A stretch of DNA of 64,000 nucleotides from Cenococcum geophilum 1.58 (taxonomy: Eukaryota; Ascomycota; Dothideomycetes; Gloniales; Gloniaceae). Positions 45,694 to 54,921 of this stretch are shown piece after piece. The notes under the pieces were generated by a model. It ran no database searches and was not told where the DNA came from. It was given only the letters and a program-made list of their open reading frames with translations. Where the stretch lies: the NCBI GenBank assembly GCA_001692895.1, contig KV748191.1, forward strand, positions 1,364,001 through 1,428,000, given 5' to 3'. Position 1 is the first letter of the stretch; each line of letters opens with the position of its first letter. The translations under genes were made by a program, and so were the position numbers.

Positions 45694-46769
45694 TCATATC
45701 AGCAGGGTTGGCTTCCTTCTGCCTGAAGTACTCTGATTACTTGATGGACCCCTCGAGCTACCGTCAATTAGGAGTGCGCGAGAACGGAGAGTCTGTGGTG
45801 GCGCTTTTTGATCATCGCTAGTCTCCTCATCATTTAATGCTAAGGATCCCTTTGACCCTGCATTGGACGCGCCAATTCCAGCTTCGCCAGTATTAACACG
45901 GCTGTTCTGTGCGGAGCGTTCAGAGCTCTTCTCCGCGGCATATACGAAACCTGAAGAAAAGAGGAACGTGATGAGGCCAACGCCGCCAACCGCGAGATAG
46001 AATATTGCAATCTGCAATAATAGTTAGCAAGGAAACTAAATATCTGGATGGCCTCTTTTCACCTTCGTATCATCACTCCACGGTTGATGTCGAATGAACG
46101 GCGTGCATATATACACGGTCAAACCAGAGAGGAAGGTACACCAGGCATAGCTCATCTGCATTGATGGGAATTGCCAGACAAATATCATTATCCAATGCCC
46201 TATACCTGGCTTCTTCTTATATCGCAGGATGACCCTTCGTGTTCGATTTAGGTCGTACTCAGAGATAGCTTCGGTAAGCGCATCTCTATTTGGTAGCTCA
46301 TCTAGGATCGACTTCTGCTGAATGGATGTGATGACGGCCCATATCGAGCATATGAGGCTGCAATACCACAGCGCTTGGGCTATCCATATTGGATCGGGAA
46401 TTGTGTTCCAGGAGAGGACGGCGAGTGTTGCACCTGCGCAGAAGGAGCTCTGTGGTTGATTAACTTCGGCGCTGGAAGAGGTCGCCCCTGGAAACTTACC
46501 GCGACTTGCACAGATTGCAGCTCTTCGTACTTACTTGCCTTCCAATCACGAACAAGGCTTACTAGTGCTCTATGGTCCCCGTCCGCAGCCCCAATGTCTT
46601 TAAGCGGTTTCCATGTGTAAAGTTTGAATGTGCGCCGATACGGAGAGGTGATAATCCCAAGGGTAAGGTTTCCGATGAAGTCAAGCCAGCTATTCTGATG
46701 ATTGTTGTATGGAACTGGAGCTGGAGAGTTTTCGCCGTGTGGTGGATATGTTCGATTCGCGCTGGCCAT
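45694..46769 (-). CDS. Multi-pass membrane protein of unknown function
   Basis: Three exons, 46769-46500, 46449-46063 and 46011-45694 (introns 50 and 51 nt, all phase 0), 324 residues. No recognised family. The first 90 residues are soluble (MASANRTYPPHGENSP..., then SPYRRTFKLYTWKPLKDIG). Hydrophobic segments follow at about 91-133 (ATLAVLSWNTIPDPIWIAQA and WYCSLICSIWAVITSI, probably two passes), about 183-213 (HWIMIFVWQFPSMQ and CTFLSGLTVYICTPF) and about 220-244 (IAIFYLAVGGVGLITFLF). A soluble Ser/Asn-rich tail ends the protein. The charged loop DLNRTRRVILRYKKKPG lies between passes. The layout suggests a fungal integral membrane protein of the kind annotated hypothetical; no transporter or enzyme motif is visible. 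Confidence 0.75.
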
Positions 46770-47108
46770 TAGTACGCGGAGTTACAGTAAGTTAATGTGC
46801 ACCTCCCTCGGGTTGTGCGACGCCAGAATCCACACGGTTTGGTCTGGAACATGAGTGACAATTTCGGATAATTTTTATTTGGCGCTGCAAGGCTGCTGCC
46901 GATGCAAGTAGCTTCAGCACAGGCCTTTAAGGCGGCCTGTGCATCTGGACATTCTTTCCAAAATATATAGCTGGAACCTCGAATGTTTGGGCCCGAGCTG
47001 TAACGTCTTAGCCACCCAGACGAAACAGCCACCCACCCGAGACAGTGCACGGGCCTCCTACGAAAATCAAATCAAAACATCAAAATACTCCTTTACTATA
47101 CCACCACT
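46770..47108. other. Border between gene island and RIP block
   Basis: Promoter side of the membrane-protein gene. From about 46990 the sequence (GTCTTAGCCACCCAGACGAA...) looks like the left terminal region of the pogo/Fot element that starts at 47109, but no matching right terminal repeat was found. Confidence 0.4.
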
Positions 47109-48200
47109 ATGTCCTCTACTACCCCCCAATTGCTGTCGCTTAACCAAGAAGATCGAATGCAAATTGTTCTTCAATTATTAGAAGTCAATCCTAATTAATC
47201 TGCCCGTTTGCTTGCCCGAATATACAGTCTATCGCCTTCTTCTGTTTACTATCGTTGCAACGGCCGCCAATTAAGCAAGGAGTATTACCAAAAGCTTTAA
47301 AAGCTCTCAGTTATTAAGGAGGACTCCCTAGTTAAATAGATTAATCTAATGGGAGCCTAGGGTTGGCCACCTTAAATTTAACACCTCAAATCTATAGCTA
47401 AAAGTATCCTTACTATAAAGAAGCATCTTCTAAAGCTTAGCCAATACTAGTATAAAAACTTCCTTACCCGACACCCAGTGCTTAAAGTTTAATTTATTTA
47501 AGGCCTTAATTAAAAGCAAAAGGATACTAAGAATCCAGAGATTATTAAAGAGTGGTTTAATTTTTATAAGCTACTATTACCAAATATGTAATTCCCCTAG
47601 GTGATTAATATAATATAGATAAGAAAGGAATTATAATAAGGTTAGGTAATAAGGTTAAGGTACTTATTCCTTAATTAAAGGCTTAAGCCTTTATTATAGA
47701 GCCGGGCAATCGCGGTTAGGTGTCTATTATTCAGTGCATATTAGGAGGTTAATTAGGAAGTTAATTAGGAGGTTAATTAGGAAGTTAATTAGGAGGTTAA
47801 TTAGGAAGTCAATTAGGAGGTTAATTAGGAGGTTAATTAGGAGGTCAATATTAATTACCTCCCTACCTTATCTTTTAGGGGAAGTAAATGTAACGATCTT
47901 AGATATCACCTAGACTTAATTATAAAACAGTAATTTAAGTAAGCAATTTAGGGTAGATAAATTCGGATATTATAGTTAATTAGTTAAAATACTTTAACTA
48001 ATATACGGAGCCACGCCTTTAAGGAAGCTATTACTTATTAATTCTTAATAGACATAAGAGCTACGTATTAATGCAGTTTATTAAGTATTGCGAGGCTTAT
48101 AAAATTATCCCTCTCTATTTACCGCCTTATTTAATATACCTACTTTAACCCCTAGACGTTAGTATATTTAGCCCCTTAGGGTACAGACACAAGAGATAGA
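47109..48200 (+). pseudogene. pogo/Fot-type transposase relic 1
   Basis: The plus-strand reading begins MSSTTPQLLSLNQEDRMQIV, continues SARLLARIYSLSPSSVYYR (helix-turn-helix) and YKNFLTRHPVLKV (CENP-B/Tc5-type second helix-turn-helix). After the minisatellite it resumes with the DDE block SYYLLILNRHKSYVLMQFIK, YCEAYKIIPLYLPPY and PLDVSIFSPLGYRHKR, the pogo LLDGHxSH...LPPHxxHLLQPLDVxxFxPL pattern with RIP-type changes. Several stops. Reading is lost at about 48200, where the LINE begins, so the LINE probably inserted into this element. Confidence 0.82.
47741..47848. repeat. 12-bp minisatellite, nine units
   Basis: Nine contiguous 12-bp units TTAGGAGGTTAA / TTAGGAAGTTAA (47741-47848), with G/A and T/C variants only. 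It is a multiple of three and keeps the surrounding transposase frame, where it would encode a repeating Ile-Arg-Arg/Lys-Leu unit. Confidence 0.92.
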
Positions 48201-48204
48201 AGTT

Positions 48205-50427
48205 CTAAATATCCTAGAGAAAGTGGAAATAGGAGAAGCGAGGAACGAAGGAGAGGTGAAGGACCCTCGCCGGGGGTCCGCCACCTATCCATTATACAGT
48301 ACAACTGCGGTAATACAAACCACCGTCTCGCAAGGCCCTTACTAGACAGCCTAGACCTAGAGAAACACCATATCCTTGCTATATAAGAGCCGTATTACAA
48401 TGCCTACACACAATTAATATACTACCCCCGAGGATTCCAGCTCCTATATAAACTAGAAGTGGCTGTATGTGTGTGCTTTATAATTAGCAAGGCTATTAGC
48501 CTATCCTTATAGTTATAGCAGGCAGTTAACCTAGATATTATAGTTATAATAATATAGATATATAGGGGACCGGTATAGATTATTAATGTATATAACCCTA
48601 GGGTTAAAGGGGTCCTATAAATAGAGAATATTATATTAGTAATAAGCTTACTTAAAACTAAAGGTATAGAGTCTATCCTATTAGGAGATATAAACCTCCA
48701 CCACCCGCGGTAGGGGGGTATCTATATTACTGCTAAATAATAGGTAGAGTGCCTATTAAGAGCTATAGACACCTAGGGCCTTAAGCTAGCCACCCCCTTA
48801 GGAGCAATTATATAGTAATAAGGCACTGCTAGAAGTATAATTAACCTTATATTTATAGACGAAGGCCTATACTAGAGACTTAAAAGGTATAACCCTAAAG
48901 AAGAATAGGTACTCGCTTTAGACTATATCCCTATTTAGATATAGCTAGATCTGGATATTAAGGCGTAACTAAATAGCAAAAGATACGTAATAAAAAAGCT
49001 TAAGATAGATAGCTTCCTTAATATAGTTAAATAACAACTTTAAGATTTAGAAGAAATCTACCCGATACTAAATAAGCGAGGCTTATTAGCTACCCCTAAG
49101 GAAATTAACTAAAGACTAGAAAGGATCTAAGCAGTAATTAAAAACGGGCTAGAAGAGTACTGCCCGGTCTTAAAACCGGGCCCCTATACGCGACACGTAT
49201 AGTCTATATAATGCGCAGTTCTTATTACCAGCTAATAATAAGTAAGAAGAAAATACATAAGCAGCTATAATCCTAAAGACGAGAGATAATATAAAGATAT
49301 AAGAAACCAGCTAAAGAATACCCTAAAAAAAAAGCAAGGAATAGCTGGAGATGGTTTATAAATAAGTATACTACTAACCTAAGCCTCCCCCATAATAAAG
49401 GTCTTTAGAGGATAGCGAAATAGGTAAAGAGAAAGGCGGGACGTCTAGTAAAAGACCCACACCTTCCACCCCTGTAAAGACTAGGTAAATTACTAGCTAT
49501 AAGCGATAATAATAAGAAGAAGGTAAAGATCCTTATAGAAAGATTTTTCCCTTAACTAGTTTTAGTAGACCTTAGCGATATTATAAGTAAAGTACTAGTA
49601 ACTCGCCTAAGGGTTAACAGCGATATAATAACTAAAGAAATGGCCAGAACTATTAGCCGCCTTTTAAATAATATAGTACTAGGACTAGATAGGATTCTAA
49701 ATAAAGCCCTAAAGACCTACGGACTACTAATAGCACTTTAGCTTGCGGATATAGCTAGAGTATACTTTATAATAGGCTACTACCTAAGTCTTAGAAGAGC
49801 TATAATAACGTTTATCCTATATAAAGAAGGTAAAATAGACTACTTATTTCTAGGGAGCTACCGCCCTATTACCTTAGAGAATACCCTTAGCAAGATTTTA
49901 GAAAGGGTAATAGCGGACTATATAGCAGATATAGCTAAGGAATACGCCCTACTACTATAAAGCTAAATAGGGGCAAGAAAGAACCGCTTAACACTATTAG
50001 CACTTACGCTACTCGCTACTACTATTAAATCTACATGGGCGATGTGAAGGGACTTTATAGTATTAATGCTTAGCTTAGATATTAGTAGCGCCTATAATAA
50101 TATACCCTATAAGCGTCTTCTATATATCCTTAAGGTAAAAGGCTTCCTAAAATAGATTATATAATTTATTTAAGGGTTTATAGGTTAAAAAGAAACATTA
50201 CTAGTCTTTAGCGGATACTAAAGCCCCCCTATTATAGTTATAACAGGAATACTATAAAAATTACCCCTCTTACCTATACTCTTCCTTTTCTTTATAAGCA
50301 ACCTACTTAACTCCTTTAAGAAAGGGGCAACCTAAGGAATAGGCTTTATTAATAATATAAACCTAATTATATACGAGCCAATAGCCGTAAAGAATTATAA
50401 AATACTATAACGAAACCTTGTAGTAAG
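48205..50427 (+). mobile_element. Tad1-type LINE (non-LTR retrotransposon), RIP-degraded, 3' part missing or unread
   Basis: Plus-strand reading of an APE-type endonuclease (IQYNCGNTNHR, EKHHILAI, LLGDINLHHPR-GGI, INLIFIDEGLY, LALDYIPI) followed by a reverse transcriptase (GSYRPITLENTLSKILERVI, LSLDISSAYNNIPYKRLLYI, FINNINLIIYEP corresponding to FxDDxxxxxY). The order and motifs are those of fungal Tad1/jockey-like ORF2. Many TAA/TAG replace Gln/Trp codons. The reading ends at 50427, where LTR element 2 is inserted after GTAAG. The 5' limit is approximate, and no RNase H or poly(A) end was recognised beyond the insertion. Confidence 0.85.
48261..48279. repeat. GC-rich hairpin at the LINE 5' region
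   Basis: GGACCC and GGGTCC arms around TCGCCGG, in otherwise TA-rich sequence, about 20 bp before the first legible endonuclease residues of the LINE. Confidence 0.5.
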
Positions 50428-50627
50428 TGTTGGTTACATAAGGGGATATCACGTAGCTACGGTTCGTAGATAGTATGATGATTGTTGTTCTTGTTTCAAT
50501 TGAAAGCAAAGGATCGTAAGGATCGCGGTGCCTAAGTAGGGGGCTGATGAGTCACCATAAGGGTGACTAATCAGAGACGCGCGACCGCGTACCTCTGTCT
50601 ATATATTCTGACACATACATTCTAACA

Positions 50628-51345
50628 CTGGCAGTTCTTTCTTTGTGCTTATGGTGCTGCAGAAAGGCAGCAAGGTAGTAAGGCAGTAAGGTATCGGTTT
50701 AGCTGGAGGTGGAAGCAATAGAAGTCGGTTGGCTGCAGGTAGGGCAGTAAGGGTTGGTTAGCTGCTAATAAAGCAGCAGGGGTTGGTTAACTGCAGGCAG
50801 GGCAGCAAGGGTCTATTGTAATAGCAGTACGGTGCCAGCGACGGGTTGTTTAGGCGGCAGTATAATGCTAGCAACGGGGTCGTGTTCTAGGGAGCAAAGC
50901 TCTACCTAGTCCTGTTCGGGTTGTTCTTATCGGCACGATGGTAATCGGGATCGCATGCATATCGGCACGATCGTTCGGTCGGTAGGTCGCAGGCGTATAG
51001 GCGCGACAGTTGTTAGATTTAGGTAGCAGTACAGTGCGAGCGTCGGGTGGTAATAGTGGTTAAATATAGAGCTCGATCTATCAATTGGTCGTTGGATCGC
51101 AGGCGTATCGGCGCAATTATTTGGTCGGTAGATCGCAGGCGTATTAGCGCGATTAGTATCGTAATAGCAGGCATAGCGGCGCTATCAGTTTGTCGATGGT
51201 ATGTGGCAGTACGGTGCTAGCGTAGGGTTGGTTCCGTAGGTAGATCGGCACAAAGTCTTGTCATAGGCTTGTCGGGTCGCAGGATATATCAGTTACAGTA
51301 GTTATCGGGTTTATAGCTGCCGCAAATACTAGCAGTTCTTTCTTT
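50628..51345. repeat. GC-rich degenerate tandem region bounded by direct repeats
   Basis: Begins with CTGGCAGTTCTTTCTTTG (50628) and is closed by CTAGCAGTTCTTTCTTTT (from 51329). Inside are many imperfect iterations of AAGGCAGTAAGG / GGCAGTACGGTGCTAGCG and of TCGCAGGCGTATCGGCGCGA (about 50950-51190). Not visibly RIP-mutated. Confidence 0.7.
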
Positions 51346-51589
51346 TATGGATTGCTTGCGTGACTGTATTAGTTTAACTACCCCCCCCCCCTATATTACT
51401 CTCTCTTTACCTATCCTTCACGGTACCCTCCATAAGAACTTCCTGTCTAGATCACGCTAGTAGCCACCTTTATAGCTACCTTAGGAACCACAAAAATCTT
51501 AAAATCCTCCACGCTAAATCTTCTAAAGCTTATTAAATATTTATAGAGGAATAGATGACTGTTACTACTAATTAAAGATACTATTTATA

Positions 51590-51700
51590 GATCTGGGCTG
51601 TTACGGAGGCTTTTACGGAAGCTTTTGCGGAAGTTGCTACGGAGGTTACTGCGGATATTGCTGCGGAGGTTATTATCGAGCTTGCTCGTAGGACGGAGCT
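51590..51700. repeat. Degenerate 12-bp tandem repeat
   Basis: Iterations of TTACGGAGGCTT / TTGCGGAAGTTG / CTACGGAGGTTA, followed by GTAGGACGGAGCTTAA. A related array with the same flank (GTAGGACGAAGCTTAA) lies at about 52000-52100. On the plus strand they would encode an Ala/Glu/Val/Thr-rich helix; coding status is unknown. Confidence 0.65.
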
Positions 51701-53163
51701 TAATCTTAATTATGGTAGCAATAATCCGTAAAGAAGGTAGTATACACTCTTTAACTAGGGTGTTCCTTCTCCTATATAGCAATTAAGGGCTATAACTTAT
51801 TAATTAACTAAGGCAAGTCTTCTCTAGGATTTAAGACGGTAATTCCACAGGCGGGAACTCCCTAGCAAGCTATAAATAACTTATTATCTATATAGATCTT
51901 TACAATTATAGCCACCTTCTTGCTGTATCTAGGTCCTTGCCTAGGTCCTTACTCTACACTTATTACGGCCGGTTCAGGTAGTGTATATATATATAACTGC
52001 TGCAGTTACTACGGCTGCTGTAGTTACTACGGAGGTTCTTACGGTAGTTCTTATAGAGGTTCTTGCGGAGATTGCTAGTAGGACGAAGCTTAAGGCACGG
52101 GTTAAGATACGGCAGCCTGAGGAACTTAAGGTGTTTAATAGCCTAAGGTTGTCTATAGTATTGCTTATAGCTATCCATTATTAGGATTCCCTCAAGAGTT
52201 AAACTTCTTTTAGTGCTTAATCTCTTATGGAGTCCATTTATGCTCTTCTTCTGCGTTAAGGACTTGCTAAATATTATCTCTAATAATACCCCCGTTTATA
52301 GGTACAAACACTCCATTCTCCCATAGGAAGTCTTAAAAATCCTAAATAATATAAATATTGCTAAGTGCCTAGGTGTCGGCAGTCCATCCTATAAAATCCT
52401 CCCTAAAATATTCCTACAGCTATAAATCGGCGTAGTATCTACTTTAGTAAAATAGAATATAGTGTAGGAGAAAGCCGTTAACTTGTTTTACGGTATAAGT
52501 TATTATATTAATAGTAAATTCGTCCCAATTTTTGTCAATAAGTTTTGCGTATATAGCTACCCCTAGTAGTAAGGAGTCTTTCCAGTTATTTGGCGTAGCC
52601 ATGCTTTTAGAGAAAGGGAAGTATTATCAGTATAGGGATTGTCATTTGGTACGCGTTTATGATATATATTTGCGATTATAGGGCTTAGGACCAGTTCTAG
52701 CCTTAAATCGCAAAGACTTATAAAGCGTATTGTTCTGCGTAATAGACGCAAGAATCCGTAATCTTAGAAAGGCTTAGGACTAGTTCTAGCCTTTAAATCC
52801 TTAGATTCGTAAAAGAGTTCTATTTAAGGTTTAGGACCAGTTCTAACCTTAAAAGACAGCTTTCTTTAGCATAAGTAGCACTAGTATAGTGGCTTATCTC
52901 TTCTTAGTGGAATACCTAGCTACTCTATAGTATAATAGTAAAGTTAACTACTAATTAGTGTTGGTTACACAAGGGGATATCACATAGCTACGGTTTATAA
53001 ATAGTATAATGATTGTTATTCTTATTTCAATTAAAAGCAAAGGATTATAAAAATCGCGGTGCCTAAGTAGGGGGCTAATAAGTCACCATAAGGGTGACTA
53101 ATTAGAGACGCGCGACCGCGTACCTCTGTCTATATATTCTAACATATATATTCCAACAATAAG

Positions 53164-53743
53164 AACTACGGTAGGCTTATTATTAGGCTAGGTATATAGG
53201 TAATATAAGTTAAAGTTAATAACGTAATAATAACTGGTAGAGTAGTTACCTAATAGATTAACTTTAATTATATTCTAAGAATTACTATAAGGAAGGAACT
53301 ATTTAGGTAGGGATTAAGGGTCCTTAAATATATAACTATACTCCTATAAAATCCTTCTTATATATAATATACGTATACTTTATTTACTCTATTATAGATT
53401 ATACAGATCCTATAAATTATATAGATTATATTATATAACCTTAGTTACTATTCCTTATTATATAGCTCTATCGGCTCTATCTTAAACTGTACTTAAATTA
53501 ACTAACTAGCTTCTTTTAACTCTTCCCTAAGTAGTTATAATATTATACTTAAAGCGTCCATAACACTATCTCCCTTCTCTNTATCTTTNTCCTTAAAGAT
53601 TTNNAATANCTCTAANTTGTTTACTAGAGGTATAATATCTNTCTAATTAATTTAGTTAATATTATTACTTATTATACCTAAAGCAATTTCTTCTTCCTTA
53701 ACTACTCATTGCGTTCGCACTATTACTACAATATTATCTTTTA
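53164..53743. other. RIP-degraded sequence, identity unread
   Basis: Between LTR element 2 and copia element 3. TA-rich with several ambiguous bases (53581-53641). It could be the continuation of the LINE or of the element interrupted by copia element 3; no motif decides. Confidence 0.4.
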
Positions 53744-54271
53744 GTAAGTGTTTGTACCAATTTAATGGCACAAGTAAGTTAGATCCAGGGGCACGAAATA
53801 CATATAATATCGTATGCTCTTTTAGATAATAGTAACTATCAATTATATAAAGCAGACTACGTGGTCTATATACTAATATACCTCCCCCTTAATTAGTCAG
53901 TACTTTATAAGTGCACTAGATACGTAAGCGGGTGGTTGGTACACCAAACACGTAATCGCGTACTTAGTGCACCAAACGCGTAGGCACGCGGTTAGTACAA
54001 CAGGTGCTATAATTATACACTAGCGGTACTTAAAAAATGAAACCGCCTATATACAGCCTCCGTAATTGCTTTAATAAAACCATAAAACACAAAGGAAAAT
54101 ACATAGGAAATCTCCCCCAAGGTACCGTCTAGGCTGCCTTCCAAACAGTGCTTTAAGCTAGCCATAAGTCCTACTTACGGTCTGTAAAATGAACCATACG
54201 GCCTTTTAACGGGCCGTAGACAAACCGTAAGTCAGATCTTAAGGGCCGCCAAGGCGCTAGTGCTAAGCGAG

Positions 54272-54303
54272 CTAATGGCGATTTTCTATCCCGGGGGTAG
54301 AAA
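54272..54303. repeat. Perfect 9-bp hairpin near the 3' LTR of copia element 3
   Basis: GATTTTCTA and TAGAAAATC arms around TCCCGGGGG. Same place and surrounding block as the hairpin in copia element 1 (35473), i.e. the 3' non-coding region on the minus strand. Confidence 0.75.
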
Positions 54304-54771
54304 ATCGTAATTAGTCAATTTAACCACCCTATAAAATTCGGCAGGTTACATAAGTCCACCAAATTCCACCATAGCTTTCTACCGTTTTCCACCTATACTA
54401 TATAACGAGCCGTACAGCCTTCTAACGGGCCGTAGACGTACTATAGGTGCTCTATTAGTCCCGTTTTACCCATTCTATAACTTTTAGATTAAGCTTATTT
54501 ATATTAATTAGGGTTTTAAGGGCTTAATACAACTTTGCCTTAATTATAGCGTCTACTAGGTTATTTCCACCGCTAATCTATTTAACCTCCATAATTTTAC
54601 GTCGTTTATAGGCCTAACGTAAGCACATTAGGTTAACTCTAAGCCTCTTCTCTTATATCGTACCTAGTTTAACTAGGCAGTTATAAAGGGACTTTAAATC
54701 AGTGTATAAAACTAGGGGTAACTACTCTAGTTATAGAATCTTCTAGACCGTTAATTTAATTACAGCTGCTA

Positions 54772-54921
54772 TCCCTTCGGCTGGTAGCGTCCTACAAGAG
54801 TTAGACCATACGCGAACACCAGAATTAAAAATACGCGTATAGTCACAGAGCCTTAATCCCATTAACTCTATTAGCTAGCTCTTATCGATAACCATAGGAC
54901 TAAATCTACCAGCCAAAGGGA
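54772..54921. mobile_element. 150-bp TA-flanked MITE, copy B
   Basis: Exactly 150 bp, flanked by TA (54770-54771, 54922-54923). Ends are TCCCTTCGGCTGGTAG and CTACCAGCCAAAGGGA, inverted with one mismatch. The interior (CGCGAACACCAGAATTAAAA) matches copy A with RIP-type changes. Inserted in copia element 3. Confidence 0.88.

Larger units (their letters stand above)
50428..53158 (-). mobile_element. LTR element 2, copia-related, short internal region (2731 bp)
   Basis: 200-bp LTRs at 50428-50627 and 52959-53158 (TGTTGGTTACA...AACA), flanked by GTAAG (50423-50427) and ATAAG (53159-53163), a duplication with one transition. The internal 2.3 kb is too short for a full polyprotein. The part at 52200-52330 is recognisably related to 40310-40440 of copia element 1 (same relative position near the right LTR), and the sequence just inside the right LTR, CTAATTAGTAGTTAA on the minus strand, is shared. 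It is probably a non-autonomous or deleted copia relative. RIP damage is strong on the right but nearly absent from 50428 to about 51370. Confidence 0.82.

Noticed and set aside
47741..47848. CRISPR-like regular repeat array
   Set aside because: Units are contiguous 12-mers without spacers, in a eukaryotic transposon; it is a minisatellite.
51375..51400. C-run as a telomere or centromere mark
   Set aside because: It is a simple homopolymer (also a G-run near 60005); no TTAGGG arrays or centromere-like satellites occur in the window.
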